From Bacillus vallismortis (lineage in GTDB: Bacteria; Bacillota; Bacilli; Bacillales; Bacillaceae), in NCBI RefSeq assembly GCF_004116955.1, contig NZ_CP026362.1, positions 2,086,501 to 2,150,500 on the forward strand: DNA of 64,000 nt, given 5' to 3'. Below the pieces are notes generated by a model. That model had not been told where the DNA came from. It saw only the letters and a list, made by a program, of their open reading frames with translations, and ran no database searches. Made by a program: the position numbers and the translations under genes. This document shows, one piece after another, positions 46,229 to 55,787 of the stretch (position 1 is its first letter; each line of letters begins with the position of its first letter).

Positions 46229-47326
46229 CTAGTCTTTTATATTGACCCAGTCATTCCTGTGGATCACCTCAAACGTTTTCTCAAAATCGAGTTCATCACT
46301 GCGTTTGCCTTTGGCCGCCATTATCTCCTCGGAGGAGTAATGTGTTTGGCCTTTTCCGATCACGCCGCCCGGCCCCCGAACTTCTACGACCGCCCCTTTT
46401 GGAAAGCTTCCATTTACGCCAACTACGCCAGCAGGCAGCAGGCTGCTTCCGTGATGGATCATCGCCTCCTCGGCACCCGCATCAATCACAATTTCTCCTG
46501 CGATCGGTGAGTGGAACTGAATCCACTGTCTCGTGTTGTTAACCGAGGATCGTTCTTTGTCACCGATGTAAGTGCCGTCTCCCTTGCCGTCCAAAATATC
46601 CGCAAGCTTTTGCTCTCCGCTTCCTGTTCCAATGAACACTTTCACGCCAAGAGACAGAGCGGTTTGTGCGGCTAACAGCTTTGATTTCATACCGCCGGTG
46701 CCGACCTTTGATCCGGCTGAACCCGCATACCCCAGCAATTCAGGCGTGATCTCTGGCAAATCATCAAATCGTTTCGCCTCAGGATGTTCATTCGGATTGG
46801 CATCATACAGCCCGTTGATGTCAGTGAGAATCATAAGCTGGTCCGCATGAATCAATCCGCTCACTAACGCAGAAAGCATGTCATTATCACCGAATGTCAA
46901 CTCTTCAACAGATGTAGAGTCGTTTTCATTGATAATCGGAATGACACCGCGCTCCAGTAATTCCATAATCGTTGCGTACGCGTTTCGATACCGTTCTCTT
47001 TTCGAAAAATCATTTCTCGTTAAAAGGATCTGCCCCGGAGTCAGTGCGTATTGTTTGAATTGATTCATATATTGCTGCATTAACAGTGTTTGTCCGACCG
47101 CGGCCGCCGCCTGTTTTCCTTTAATGGTAACGGGGCGGGACGGATAACCGAGGCTGGAAAACCCCGCCGCTACGGCTCCCGAGGTAATCAGAATCATTTC
47201 ATGTCCCGCTTTCTTCAACAGTGAAATGGCTTGAACATGCTCTTTGATTTTCGCCTCATCAATGCTTCCGTTGCTATTCGTGAGCGAACTGCTTCCTATT
47301 TTCACTACTATTCTTTGTTTTTTCAT
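46229..47326 (-). CDS. proB: Glutamate 5-kinase ProB
   Basis: 365 residues. Amino-acid-kinase domain ([33 protein letters not shown]) followed by a C-terminal PUA domain (~275-355, [16 protein letters not shown] [14 protein letters not shown]). First, feedback-inhibited step of proline synthesis. Expression is controlled by the T-box leader. Confidence 0.96.
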   Translation of the reverse strand: MKKQRIVVKIGSSSLTNSNGSIDEAKIKEHVQAISLLKKAGHEMILITSGAVAAGFSSLGYPSRPVTIKGKQAAAAVGQTLLMQQYMNQFKQYALTPGQILLTRNDFSKRERYRNAYATIMELLERGVIPIINENDSTSVEELTFGDNDMLSALVSGLIHADQLMILTDINGLYDANPNEHPEAKRFDDLPEITPELLGYAGSAGSKVGTGGMKSKLLAAQTALSLGVKVFIGTGSGEQKLADILDGKGDGTYIGDKERSSVNNTRQWIQFHSPIAGEIVIDAGAEEAMIHHGSSLLPAGVVGVNGSFPKGAVVEVRGPGGVIGKGQTHYSSEEIMAAKGKRSDELDFEKTFEVIHRNDWVNIKD

Positions 47327-47364
47327 TTATTCTCCTCCGCGGCTCTTCGCCAGCCAACTTACAA

Positions 47365-47605
47365 TAAAAAAACCCATTTCATCCTGATTCATAAGGACGA
47401 AATGGGTTTCCGTGGTACCACCTTGATTGAACGCACTTATGCGCGCTCCGCTTTCCTGTAACGCCAGGTTATGCGCCTAGGTTTTCCCCCTAAGACTCCA
47501 AGGCAGGTTCGGCAGGTTTCATGCGGCAAAATGTTTCAGCGGTTCATTTTGCTCTCTGTCACAGAAAGGTCTGCTTACTAATCCTCTTCAACGCTCAATG
47601 ATTTT
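47365..47605 (-). ncRNA. T-box leader of proBA
   Basis: The hallmark AAGGTGGTACCACGG lies before the terminator AAACCCATTTCGTCC...GATGAAATGGGTTTTTTT (47409-47365). Upstream are stem I elements, with GAACCTGCC as a plausible specifier loop (CCU, proline; moderate certainty). Uncharged tRNA-Pro would favour antitermination. Confidence 0.93.
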
Positions 47606-47610
47606 TTTAT

Positions 47611-47639
47611 ATTATGCAAAGAAAAAAGTCTCTTGTCAA
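47611..47639 (-). promoter_or_regulatory. SigA promoter of the proBA leader
   Basis: TTGACA (47639-47634), 17-base spacer, CATAAT (47616-47611). Confidence 0.8.
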
Positions 47640-47686
47640 GTTTTTTATCATCAAAAAGAGCCCGCTTGGCGCGGGCCTTTTGCAGT

Positions 47687-48589
47687 CTAGTTAAAGACGA
47701 TTGTTTTATTTTCGTGAACGATGACGCGGTCTTCCAAATGCCATTTCACTGCACGGGCAAGCACGCTGCGTTCAATTGTTCTGCCGATGTTTTTCAGCGC
47801 TTCCGTATTGTCACGGTGGTCTACGCGCTCAATATCCTGTTCAATGATCGGCCCTTCGTCAAGATCGTTTGTCACATAGTGGGATGTCGCTCCGATCAAT
47901 TTCACGCCGCGTTCGTAAGCCCGTTTGTACGGATTCGCACCGATAAAAGCAGGCAGGAATGAATGGTGAATATTAATGATGCGATTCGGATGGGCTGAAA
48001 CAAAGTCAGGGGTTAAGATTTGCATATAGCGCGCAAGAACGATCGTATCAATCTCATATTGCTCAAGCAGTTCAAGCTGCTTTTTTTCGACTTCCGCTCT
48101 GATGTCTTTGTTCGCTTTCATATAATGGAATGGGATATTCAGCCGCTCAACCAGTTCCCTCGCTTCCTCATGGTTGCTGATGACAACAGCGATTTCCGCC
48201 ATAAGGTTGCCGGTTTGCCATTCCCAAATCAGCTCATGCAGGCAGTGAAGCTCCTTTGATACAAAAATGGCGACACGTTTCAGTTCGCTTGCCAATGTTA
48301 AGCTCCATGTCATGTCAAATGTTTCTGCAACAGACGCAAACGCCTCCTGCAGTGTTTCTTTTTTCTCACGAATGCCCTCGCAGTTGAATTCGATTCTCAG
48401 GAAAAATCGGCCGCCTTCAGGGTCTGTCGTATATTGGTTGGATTCTATAATATTGGCGCCGTGTTCAAATAAAAACGCGGAAACCGCAGAAACGATACCC
48501 GGCTGATCAGGACAGCTGACCAAAAGACGCCCTTTGTCCTCATTTCCGTCGCGGAATTCGTTTAACCGCTGAGTCATATATGATTTCAT
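47687..48589 (-). CDS. purU: Formyltetrahydrofolate deformylase PurU
   Basis: 300 residues. N-terminal ACT domain (~20-95, LLVSCPDQPGIVSAVSAFL) and C-terminal formyltransferase-like domain with INIHHSFLPAFIGANPYKRA and the catalytic aspartate in DLDEGPI. It hydrolyses 10-formyl-THF to formate and THF. AGAGGG precedes the ATG. Confidence 0.95.
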   Translation of the reverse strand: MKSYMTQRLNEFRDGNEDKGRLLVSCPDQPGIVSAVSAFLFEHGANIIESNQYTTDPEGGRFFLRIEFNCEGIREKKETLQEAFASVAETFDMTWSLTLASELKRVAIFVSKELHCLHELIWEWQTGNLMAEIAVVISNHEEARELVERLNIPFHYMKANKDIRAEVEKKQLELLEQYEIDTIVLARYMQILTPDFVSAHPNRIINIHHSFLPAFIGANPYKRAYERGVKLIGATSHYVTNDLDEGPIIEQDIERVDHRDNTEALKNIGRTIERSVLARAVKWHLEDRVIVHENKTIVFN

Positions 48590-48630
48590 GAATAATCCCT
48601 CTTATCTTTGTAAGTCTAAACTATTTATCC

Positions 48631-48658
48631 ATTATACTGAAGATTTGATAAAAATCAA
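48631..48658 (-). promoter_or_regulatory. Promoter of purU
   Basis: TTGATT (48658-48653), 16-base spacer, TATAAT (48636-48631), just before purU and next to the ykkD stop. Confidence 0.65.
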
Positions 48659-48659
48659 T

Positions 48660-48977
48660 TTATGACAGAATTTTTAAACCAACCGCTGAGCACAAAATCA
48701 AAGCGATAAAGAAGATCCGTTTGGCGTCTTTCGGCTCCTTGTAAAAGAGGATGCCGACAAGCGCCCCGCCTGCGGTGCCAATGCCTGTCCAGACAGCGTA
48801 AGCCGTGCCCATCGGAATGGTTTCCATTGCATAAGACAGCAAGGAAAATGAAGCGGCAAAACCAACAATGATCAACAGCACCCATTTCATGCTTTTTTCT
48901 TTCGCATATTGATTCATAAGGGCCACGCCGGCCATCTCCAAACAGCCCGCGCACAATAAACTGATCCAGTGCAGCAT
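48660..48977 (-). CDS. ykkD: SMR guanidinium exporter subunit YkkD
   Basis: 105 residues, four membrane helices, small multidrug resistance family: WISLLCAGCLEMAGVALMNQ with the conserved membrane glutamate, and GTAYAVWTGIGTAGG. Known: YkkCD form a heterodimeric guanidinium/proton antiporter. The ATG overlaps the ykkC stop (TAATG). Confidence 0.93.
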   Translation of the reverse strand: MLHWISLLCAGCLEMAGVALMNQYAKEKSMKWVLLIIVGFAASFSLLSYAMETIPMGTAYAVWTGIGTAGGALVGILFYKEPKDAKRIFFIALILCSAVGLKILS

Positions 48978-49315
48978 TATGCCTCGCCTCCTTTTTCCTC
49001 TGTCTCATCCTGTGTCACAAGCTTCAATCCGATTACACCAAGTAGGAGCACACCGATTAACAAAAGCTTCGGCCATCCAACCGGCTCATGAAACAGAATG
49101 ATTTCACTCAGCACTGTTCCTGCCGTGCCAAGTCCGGTAAAAACGGCATACACGGTTCCGACAGGCAGACTGTTTGTCGCCTTCATTAAAAGATAAAAAC
49201 TGACTATGATGCCGACGGCAGTGCCGCTCCATGTTAATGCTGAGTCAGCATGCTTTAAGCCTACCACCCAAACAACCTCGAAAACGGCGGCAAACACGAC
49301 TAATCCCCATTTCAT
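48977..49315 (-). CDS. ykkC: SMR guanidinium exporter subunit YkkC
   Basis: 112 residues, four helices: [20 protein letters not shown] with the essential glutamate, and [14 protein letters not shown]. Partner of YkkD. The guanidine-I riboswitch upstream sets its substrate as guanidinium. Confidence 0.94.
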   Translation of the reverse strand: MKWGLVVFAAVFEVVWVVGLKHADSALTWSGTAVGIIVSFYLLMKATNSLPVGTVYAVFTGLGTAGTVLSEIILFHEPVGWPKLLLIGVLLLGVIGLKLVTQDETEEKGGEA

Positions 49316-49356
49316 TTCAAGTCATTCCTTTCTTTCTGGTAAGAATCTCCGAAAAC

Positions 49357-49497
49357 AAAAAAACCCCGGACAGTCGTCTCACATGAGATTGACTCTCCCG
49401 GGCTTTTTTCCCTCCGTGTGCATACACGCCTCTATTTACGCGTATGTGTTTTCTCTCGGACCAGTCCATGTCCATTGACATGCGGAACCCTAGAAAA
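49357..49497 (-). ncRNA. Guanidine-I (ykkC) riboswitch with terminator
   Basis: The leader carries CTAGGGTTCCGC, GGACTGGTCCGAGAG, ACACGGAGGG and the overlapping terminator CCCGGGAGAGTC...GACTGTCCGGGGTTTTTTT (49404-49357). Known: guanidinium binding allows readthrough into ykkCD. Confidence 0.93.
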
Positions 49498-49511
49498 CTT
49501 TACCTGACATC

Positions 49512-49541
49512 ATGATACTATAACTCGTCTCTTTCTTTCAA
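49512..49541 (-). promoter_or_regulatory. Promoter of the ykkCD leader
   Basis: TTGAAA (49541-49536), 18-base spacer, TATCAT (49517-49512). The -35 overlaps the ykkB stop codon. Confidence 0.6.
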
Positions 49542-50053
49542 TTGTAAGATTTTCTTTCATATACCGCGATCGGTTTATTCCATTTTCTGATCGTTCTGCT
49601 GTAAACCATGCCGATGTGCTCCGCCACCCGTATAGACGCTTTATTATCCGGGTCAATCAAAGCCGCCATCTTGCCGAACTGCCGCTCGTTGAAGCCGTAG
49701 TCCAAGCAGGCCTGAGCCGCTTCTTTCGCATAGCCGTTCCCCCAGTGGCGGCGGGCCAACATATAGCCGATTTCCATGACTGTTTGATTTTCAATCTGTT
49801 GGGGAACGATGCCGCATTGCCCCAAAAAGTCTCCCGTCTGTCTATCTTCAGCAATCCACAGACTGACGCCGTACCCTTTTTCATTTCTTTTGTTCCAATT
49901 GATCCAATCGCGGGTTTGCCTTTTATCTTTTAAGCCGGAGTAATATTTCATCACATCAGGGTCGTTAAAAAGCTTAAGCAAAGAGACATTATCCCGATCT
50001 TCCATACAGCGCAAACGAATTCGGTCAGTCACAAGCTTCGTTTTAGCGCTCAT
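49538..50053 (-). CDS. ykkB: GNAT-family acetyltransferase YkkB
   Basis: 171 residues, RimJ/RimL type: LVTDRIRLRCMEDRD, IGYMLARRHWGNGYAKEAA (acetyl-CoA-binding loop) and NKASIRVAEHIGM. The substrate is unknown. I start at ATG 50053, which overlaps the ykkA stop (ATGA) behind AGGACAGGAT; ATG 50074 is a less supported alternative. Confidence 0.88.
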   Translation of the reverse strand: MSAKTKLVTDRIRLRCMEDRDNVSLLKLFNDPDVMKYYSGLKDKRQTRDWINWNKRNEKGYGVSLWIAEDRQTGDFLGQCGIVPQQIENQTVMEIGYMLARRHWGNGYAKEAAQACLDYGFNERQFGKMAALIDPDNKASIRVAEHIGMVYSRTIRKWNKPIAVYERKSYN

Positions 50054-50568
50054 ATCATCCTGTCCTGCTTCCATTCTTTTTTGAGGGCTTCAATATGGGC
50101 TTGGTGATAGCGGTTATGATCCGCCATATGCCAAATCCCCCACCTTACTGTCGCAGTGTCATCAGCGTAAGTAAGCGGCCGATGCAAATCATCATCGGTT
50201 AAGGTGAAACATACCGATTTCAGCTCGTTTACCACATGCTGATGTCCTCTTAGGAGTTCATCTAAACCGGGTTGGTTTTTTGGTTCAGGCAGCTGTCCGT
50301 TTCCATCTGTCATCGGGCCGTATGTCCGCTCAATATGATCTGGTATCCGATTTTCCTTGAGACGCCAAATCCACCTGATATCAACATTTGCGATATGGCG
50401 CAACAGCTGTGCCGTGCTGTTTTTTGTTTGGCAGCTGCCCTTATAATATAGTTCACCCTGTGTCATGTGACTTACAATAGAAGCCAGACGGAGACTGTTT
50501 TCTTCCACTGCGGAATACAGCAGACTAACCGTCGGCGCCATGTCGTTTCTAATACATAAGTCCTTCAT
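50050..50568 (-). CDS. ykkA: DinB-family protein YkkA
   Basis: 172 residues from ATG 50568 (MKDLCIRNDMAPTVSLLY) behind AAGGGGGGAG. Four-helix-bundle DinB fold with metal-ligand-like histidines in LLRHIANVDIRWIW and IWHMADHNRYHQAH. Relatives are metal-dependent thiol transferases; no function is established here. Translationally coupled to ykkB. Confidence 0.88.
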   Translation of the reverse strand: MKDLCIRNDMAPTVSLLYSAVEENSLRLASIVSHMTQGELYYKGSCQTKNSTAQLLRHIANVDIRWIWRLKENRIPDHIERTYGPMTDGNGQLPEPKNQPGLDELLRGHQHVVNELKSVCFTLTDDDLHRPLTYADDTATVRWGIWHMADHNRYHQAHIEALKKEWKQDRMI

Positions 50569-50629
50569 GTTCAGCTCCCCCCTTACTAGGTACATTTGAC
50601 ACCAAGAAAAAATTCCCTTTAAAAAAGAA

Positions 50630-50655
50630 AAAAGCTCCCTTAAATAGAGAGCAGG
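50630..50655 (-). terminator. Terminator of ykjA
   Basis: GCTCTCT and AGGGAGC form a short stem ending in TTTTTT on the minus strand, right after the ykjA stop. Confidence 0.65.
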
Positions 50656-50656
50656 A

Positions 50657-51388
50657 TCAATTGTTATTTCCCGGTTTATATAAGTAGGGATCATGCTGCG
50701 GGCCGTTGGAGGAATTCACATCAAGCGAGATATCGCCATGGGCATTCATCGTGCCTAGTGTGACCGAGGACAGCAGTTTAGGGCTGTACCCTTTTTCCTC
50801 AAGCTGCTCAAACAGCCAGGATCGGTTTTTTTGAAGGTATTTCAAATTATGGTCAAGGATTTCGCCATCCAATATGAGTGGGATCGGGATAAAATTCCGT
50901 TCAGCTTCCATATTCAAATCCCGCACCTGCACCGCTCTCGCTTCCTCTTTTGGAATGACGCTTACTTCTCCCGTTTCCTCAATGATGGCAAGATCAATGT
51001 CAGCCGGATCGGCATAGCCCTTTTCCCTCAGCTTTCCGAGCAGTTCATTAACAGTCAGCCTTTCTTTACGCAGTCCCTGTTCATCAATATCTCCGTTTCG
51101 GATTAAGACTGTCGGGCTTACGACAAGCAACCATCTCCATTTATTAGAAAGGGAGAGCTTGGTCATCAGGAGATAAAGCACCAAAAAAGCGCCTGCGTAA
51201 TAAATGGACATCGGCAGCCTGGATGTAAGAATCGGTTCACTGATAATCGTACCAATCGCGAAGGTCAAAAGCAGATCAAAATTGTTCATTTGTGACACGG
51301 CTTTTTTACCGGCAAGCCGAAACAAAATATACGCAATTGAAAATACAATAACTGGCTTCAGCAAAAATGCCCATACCATCCATAACAC
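50657..51388 (-). CDS. ykjA: DUF421 membrane protein YkjA
   Basis: About 243 residues. Three N-terminal helices (to ~95, with FDLLLTFAIGTIISEP) and a cytoplasmic domain of the YetF/DUF421 type (LRKERLTVNELLGKLREKGY, IPIPLILDGEIL). Related to spore-envelope proteins of the YetF group; function unknown. The start is uncertain: GTG 51388 is 4 bases after GGAGGTAAGGGG; ATG 51406 and ATG 51379 also fit the frame. Confidence 0.88.
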   Translation of the reverse strand: MLWMVWAFLLKPVIVFSIAYILFRLAGKKAVSQMNNFDLLLTFAIGTIISEPILTSRLPMSIYYAGAFLVLYLLMTKLSLSNKWRWLLVVSPTVLIRNGDIDEQGLRKERLTVNELLGKLREKGYADPADIDLAIIEETGEVSVIPKEEARAVQVRDLNMEAERNFIPIPLILDGEILDHNLKYLQKNRSWLFEQLEEKGYSPKLLSSVTLGTMNAHGDISLDVNSSNGPQHDPYLYKPGNNN

Positions 51389-51561
51389 TGATCCCCTTAC
51401 CTCCATCCGCTCGTTATATTGAGCCTATTGTTCCCTGAGGCAGAGCCTCTATGCGTCATTTCCCTTTTATCCGTTCCTAAATAGGCGAATATCTCTAACG
51501 GCTGAGTCAGTATCGTCGGATGCAGAAACAGTCGCCTGTCTGCCACTTCTATCATGATAAA

Positions 51562-51592
51562 AAAACTCTTCTCTTAGCGAGAAGAGTTTCAC
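51562..51592 (-). terminator. Terminator of hmp
   Basis: AAACTCTTCTC/GAGAAGAGTTT stem with a T-run on the minus strand, just after the gene. Confidence 0.88.
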
Positions 51593-51599
51593 GGGGTGC

Positions 51600-52799
51600 T
51601 CAAACAGACTGTGCCAAACTTAATTGCGGGCCGAACAGCTCGTAATGGATAGATTCCGGCGCTGATCCGAGTTCTGACACAAGCTTATGCATTGCCGTAA
51701 TAAATGAAGGGGAACCGCAAATATAATAATCCGCGTCTGTATTGGCAATCAGTTCTTTGAGGAACTGCTGATCAATCTGTCCTTCATGAAATTGAAGATC
51801 ACCTGCTCGGTCTTCCTCAGTCGGCTCACGATACACAAATGCGGTTTTGACAGAAGAATGGTTTGCAGCTTCTTCCACCTCATGGCGCAAAGCGTGGTAT
51901 TCACTGTTTTTCGCGGCATGAATGAACAGAATCTGCCGTTCAGGCTGCTTAGAAACAGATGTTTTCAGCATGCTGATCATTGGTGTAATACCAACTCCGG
52001 CACTGAGCAGAACGAGATCTTTTTGTGATGAAGGATTCAAAACAAAGTCCCCTGCCGGTGCGCTGACCTCTAGTGAATCTCCCTCATGCAGCCCATCGTG
52101 TAAATAGGAAGATACGGCCCCGTCTTTCTTCACTGAGATTCGATAATAGTCTTTTCCCGGCATATCAGACAGGCTGTATTGACGAATATGCGTATATTCA
52201 GAACCAGGAATCCGCACTTTGATGCTGATATACTGTCCTGCTTGACATTCAGGTAACGGCTTGCCGTCTTCCGGCTTCAAATAGAAGGATATAATTTCTT
52301 TGCTTTCCCGCTCTTTTTTCGCAATGACGAATGGCTTATACTCCTTCCAGCCGCCGGCTTGCTCTTCCGCCTGCTCATACATTTCTTTTTCAATTCCGAT
52401 GAACGCGTCAGCGATTACGCCGTACGCTTTCTCCCATGCCTGGATAATATCAGGTGTCGCGGCGTCTCCCAGAACATCTTTGATCCCAATCAGCAAATAT
52501 TTGCCGACGATTGGATAATGTTCAGCCTTGATTCCGATACTGCGGTGTTTATGGCCGATTTGTTTGACGACAGGAATAATATTTCCGAGCTGGTCAATAT
52601 TTGCCGCAGCTGCAATAACGGCATTTGCAAGGGCAGTTCGTTGCGTTTTTTTCTTTTGATTGGTTTGATTAAACATGTTCAGAAGCTCTGGATGATCGTG
52701 GAACATCAGATCGTAAAAACGGCCAGTGATTGCTTCTCCATGCTGTTCTAATACGGGTACAGTGCTTTTAATGATTTCGATTGTTTGATTATCTAACAT
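51600..52799 (-). CDS. hmp: Flavohemoglobin Hmp (nitric oxide dioxygenase)
   Basis: 399 residues. Globin domain (~1-140) with Tyr in TGRFYDLMF and the proximal histidine in KQIGHKHRSIGI. FAD domain with RQYSLSDMPG, and NAD(P) domain with LLSAGVGITPMISML and YYICGSPSF. It converts NO to nitrate. An NsrR box lies upstream, as expected for nitrosative-stress control. Confidence 0.96.
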   Translation of the reverse strand: MLDNQTIEIIKSTVPVLEQHGEAITGRFYDLMFHDHPELLNMFNQTNQKKKTQRTALANAVIAAAANIDQLGNIIPVVKQIGHKHRSIGIKAEHYPIVGKYLLIGIKDVLGDAATPDIIQAWEKAYGVIADAFIGIEKEMYEQAEEQAGGWKEYKPFVIAKKERESKEIISFYLKPEDGKPLPECQAGQYISIKVRIPGSEYTHIRQYSLSDMPGKDYYRISVKKDGAVSSYLHDGLHEGDSLEVSAPAGDFVLNPSSQKDLVLLSAGVGITPMISMLKTSVSKQPERQILFIHAAKNSEYHALRHEVEEAANHSSVKTAFVYREPTEEDRAGDLQFHEGQIDQQFLKELIANTDADYYICGSPSFITAMHKLVSELGSAPESIHYELFGPQLSLAQSV

Positions 52800-52834
52800 C
52801 GCATAAACAATCCTTTCAAAAGATGTATTTAAAA

Positions 52835-52852
52835 TATATCTTTAAGATACAC
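52835..52852. promoter_or_regulatory. NsrR box upstream of hmp
   Basis: GTGTATCTTAAAGATATA on the minus strand fits the B. subtilis NsrR consensus ATRTATYTTAAAKATATA at 17 of 18 positions, 36 bases before the start codon. Confidence 0.8.
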
Positions 52853-53006
52853 GATCCCGCGAATAAAAGATATATTTCAAATGAATCTTTAATAAATTTG
52901 TCACAAAATTATCCATTTAATGTGATAATTGTTGCTTTTTTATAGCATCCCCTAGCAAATACGGACTACCCCCTGTCATGATCACTAGCGGAAAGACGCA
53001 AGCACA

Positions 53007-53040
53007 AAAAAACCCAAAACAACTTGTGTTTTGGGTGTAA
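53007..53040 (-). terminator. Terminator of ykhA
   Basis: ACCCAAAACA/TGTTTTGGGT-type stem followed by seven T on the minus strand. Confidence 0.85.
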
Positions 53041-53043
53041 CGA

Positions 53044-53604
53044 TTACCAAGGTTTTTCAGTTCCAAGCGCATTTGCTAGCGCCTGGCTGTGTTTCTTGCG
53101 GTTCTTCCGTTCATTGGCGCGCTGAACGGCTGTATTATGAAGCATCACCTCTTCTTCCGTTTCCGGCACAACTCTCGGAACAGGCATCGGTTTGCCATTT
53201 GAATCCAATGCGACAAATGTCAAAAAGGATGTCGCGGCAAGCTCCCGTTCTCCAGTCATCAGATGCTCCTTAATGACTTTCACAAACACCTCCATCGAGG
53301 AAGTGCCGACCCATGTCACATATGACTCCAAGCAGACAGACTCCTTTTGGCCGATCGGCTTCAAAAAATCGACTGAGTCCATTGAAGCGGTTACTGTTTC
53401 ACGTCTGCAATGGCGCGCCGCGGAAATAGAGGCAATGTCATCGATATAACTCATTAATTTTCCGCCAAACAGCGTATTATGGTTGTTCGTATCAAGCGGG
53501 AACACCCTGCTGGTTTTTACAACCTTTGACTCTTTACAAAATCTTGTTTCTGGTGTTTCCATATCTTTCTCCCCTTTGATGTCTGATCGTTTAGCAACAT
53601 ACAC
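53044..53604 (-). CDS. ykhA: Acyl-CoA thioesterase YkhA
   Basis: Up to 186 residues, hotdog fold: VFPLDTNNHNTLFGGKLMSYID is the signature of cytosolic acyl-CoA hydrolases (YciA/BACH type), with SMDSVDFLKPI and the ATSFLTFVALD strand. Hydrolyses acyl-CoA thioesters; the preferred chain is unknown. Two starts have good ribosome-binding sites: GTG 53604 (AGGAG) and ATG 53562 (AAAGGGGAG, METPETRF). Confidence 0.9.
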   Translation of the reverse strand: MYVAKRSDIKGEKDMETPETRFCKESKVVKTSRVFPLDTNNHNTLFGGKLMSYIDDIASISAARHCRRETVTASMDSVDFLKPIGQKESVCLESYVTWVGTSSMEVFVKVIKEHLMTGERELAATSFLTFVALDSNGKPMPVPRVVPETEEEVMLHNTAVQRANERKNRKKHSQALANALGTEKPW

Positions 53605-53681
53605 TCATATTCTCCTATTAAACAATATTCTCTGCCATTTGTCTAAAATTTAAAATGGTTTACCTGTCTTCTTTCCAAAAC

Positions 53682-53708
53682 GTTTAATGATTTTGGTGAT
53701 GGGGGAAT
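53682..53708 (+). promoter_or_regulatory. SigB promoter of ykgA
   Basis: GTTTAA (53682-53687), 15-base spacer, GGGAAT (53703-53708). Consistent with ykgA being a general-stress gene in B. subtilis. Confidence 0.7.
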
Positions 53709-53745
53709 AATACCTGTATTCTTCAAACGGTCAGGAGGAGAACCT

Positions 53746-54606
53746 ATGGAAGCATCTATCCCGAAACAACAGCAAAAAACGGTATGCCGAACGGAATACG
53801 GCACACTTCAGAAAGTTGTTTTATGCAGTCCCGAGCACATGACCATAAAAGATGTCATAAACGAAACCCAAAAACATTTTGAAGATGACAATATCCATGT
53901 CAAAACCGCCACAGATCAGCACAGCCGCTTTGTTGAAGCACTCAGGTCACACAACATTGAAGTCATTCATTTGCCCGTGCGCGACGGACTCCCCGAGCAG
54001 GTCTTCACTAGGGACATAGGGTTTGTCATCGGAGAAAAAGCCTTCCTCTCAAGCATGACTGAACCGATTCGCCAAGGGGAAGAAGCCATCATAAAAGATT
54101 TTTTTCACAGGCAAGGCATTTCTTACACCCGTATGCTTCATACAAGCATTGAAGGCGGTGACGTCATTATTGATGAAGATATCGTCTACGTCGGTATCAG
54201 CCAGCGCACCGACATATCAGCCATCGGCCAGCTAAAAGAGGAGCTACCTGAATATACAGTCGTTCCAGTGCAGCTGCATGAAAAATTTTTGCATTTGGAC
54301 TGCGTATTTAACATCGTATCTGAAAACGAAGCGTTAATTTATCCTAATGCCCTTAAGCCAGAGGCAGTTCATATGCTTGCAAAACGTTACGATCTCATTG
54401 AAGTGCCCGAGGACGAACAATTTACGCTTGGCACCAATGTCCTTTCAATCGGGAGAAAAACGATTATCAGCCTCCCTTGCAACCGCCATGTCAATCAGCA
54501 GTTATTAAATAGAGGCTACCATATCATCGAAATTGACCTGACAGAAATTATCAAATCAGGCGGCTCCTTCAGGTGCTGTACGATGCCGCTGATTCGCGGT
54601 GAATGA
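53746..54606 (+). CDS. ykgA: Dimethylarginine-dimethylaminohydrolase-like YkgA
   Basis: 286 residues of the guanidine-modifying amidinotransferase/hydrolase superfamily: TEYGTLQKVVLCSP, EQVFTRDIGFVIG, HTSIEGGDVII, HLDCVFNIV and the C-terminal nucleophile in SGGSFRCCTMPL. Hydrolysis of a substituted arginine or similar guanidine is expected; the actual substrate is not known. AGGAGGAG precedes the ATG. Confidence 0.9.
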   Translation: MEASIPKQQQKTVCRTEYGTLQKVVLCSPEHMTIKDVINETQKHFEDDNIHVKTATDQHSRFVEALRSHNIEVIHLPVRDGLPEQVFTRDIGFVIGEKAFLSSMTEPIRQGEEAIIKDFFHRQGISYTRMLHTSIEGGDVIIDEDIVYVGISQRTDISAIGQLKEELPEYTVVPVQLHEKFLHLDCVFNIVSENEALIYPNALKPEAVHMLAKRYDLIEVPEDEQFTLGTNVLSIGRKTIISLPCNRHVNQQLLNRGYHIIEIDLTEIIKSGGSFRCCTMPLIRGE

Positions 54607-54695
54607 AGAATCCTCCCCTTTTCTACGTTTTGAACAGCTTATTTTATCAAGATACGTTAATATAGAGGTGACATCATTTTTAAGGGGGCATTCGC

Positions 54696-55745
54696 ATGAC
54701 AAAGTACATAGGGTATGTCGGAACGTATACAAAAGGCGGAAGTGAAGGAATTTATTCTTTTGAGCTTGATACTGAGAAAAAATCACTCAGTGAGCCAAAG
54801 CTTGCCGCTAAACTGGGCAATCCGACGTATGTAACACCGAATAAAAACAACACCATTCTATATTCAATTGAAAAAGCAGACGGCCAAGGCGGAGTTGCTG
54901 CCTATCAAATCGATCAAAACAGCGGCGAATTAACATTTCTGAATCATCAGTTAATCGATGGCCCATCGCCATGCCACGTAAGCGTTGATGATCAAAATCA
55001 GTTCGTACTGACTGCCAATTATCACAGCGGGAAGGTCCACGCTTTTCCGGTTCAGGAAGACGGAAGCTTGCAATCACCTGCTTCAGAAGCCGCCCACACA
55101 GGAAAAGGGCCGCACGAAAGACAGGAAAAACCGCATACACACTACGCTGGATTCACACCTGAACACAACTATGTTGTAGCGGTTGACTTAGGAATTGATA
55201 AACTGTACACCTATAAGCTGAAGGACGGCGGATTCACTGAATCCGGAAGCCATGCCTTCGCTCCCGGCGCAGGACCTCGCCATATCGCTTTTCATCCGAA
55301 AGAAAAATACGCTTATGTGATGACAGAATTAAGCAATGAAGTGATTGCGCTTGAATACAATCCGACAGCCGGAGAATTTAGAGAAATCCAGGTTGTCTCT
55401 GCCATTCCTGATGATTTTACGGATAACAGCCAGGGAAGCGCCATTCATGTCACACAGGACGGACGTTTTGTTTATGTCGCAAACAGAGGCCATGACAGTA
55501 TCGCTGTCTTTGAAGTGAATCAATATTCAGGCGAGCTGGCTTTTGTGGAAAGAGTTTCGACAGAAGGAAACTGGCCTCGTGATTTCGTCCTTGATCCAAC
55601 AGAAGCGTTCCTTGTTGCTTCAAATGAAGAAACAGGCAACCTTGTCCTATTTGAAAGAGACAAAGAAACCGGCCGATTGACAGTGCTTTCTTCAACTGTT
55701 TCCGTCCCTTACCCGGTTTGTGTAAAGTTTTTACATCAAGTATAA
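54696..55745 (+). CDS. pgl: 6-phosphogluconolactonase YkgB (Pgl)
   Basis: 349 residues, seven-bladed beta-propeller lactonase: YVGTYTKGGSEGIYSFELD, HVSVDDQNQFVLTANYHSGK, GAGPRHIAFHPKEKYAYV, FVYVANRGHDSIAVF, GNWPRDFVLDPTEAFL. It hydrolyses 6-phosphogluconolactone in the pentose phosphate pathway. AAGGGGGCATTCGC precedes the ATG. Confidence 0.94.
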   Translation: MTKYIGYVGTYTKGGSEGIYSFELDTEKKSLSEPKLAAKLGNPTYVTPNKNNTILYSIEKADGQGGVAAYQIDQNSGELTFLNHQLIDGPSPCHVSVDDQNQFVLTANYHSGKVHAFPVQEDGSLQSPASEAAHTGKGPHERQEKPHTHYAGFTPEHNYVVAVDLGIDKLYTYKLKDGGFTESGSHAFAPGAGPRHIAFHPKEKYAYVMTELSNEVIALEYNPTAGEFREIQVVSAIPDDFTDNSQGSAIHVTQDGRFVYVANRGHDSIAVFEVNQYSGELAFVERVSTEGNWPRDFVLDPTEAFLVASNEETGNLVLFERDKETGRLTVLSSTVSVPYPVCVKFLHQV

Positions 55746-55750
55746 ACAAA

Positions 55751-55787
55751 TGGAGTGGCTCTAGTAAAAAGGAGCCACTCTTTTTAT
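55751..55787. terminator. Bidirectional terminator pgl/ykfD
   Basis: GAGTGGCTC/GAGCCACTC stem with T-run on the plus strand and an A-containing loop. Confidence 0.85.
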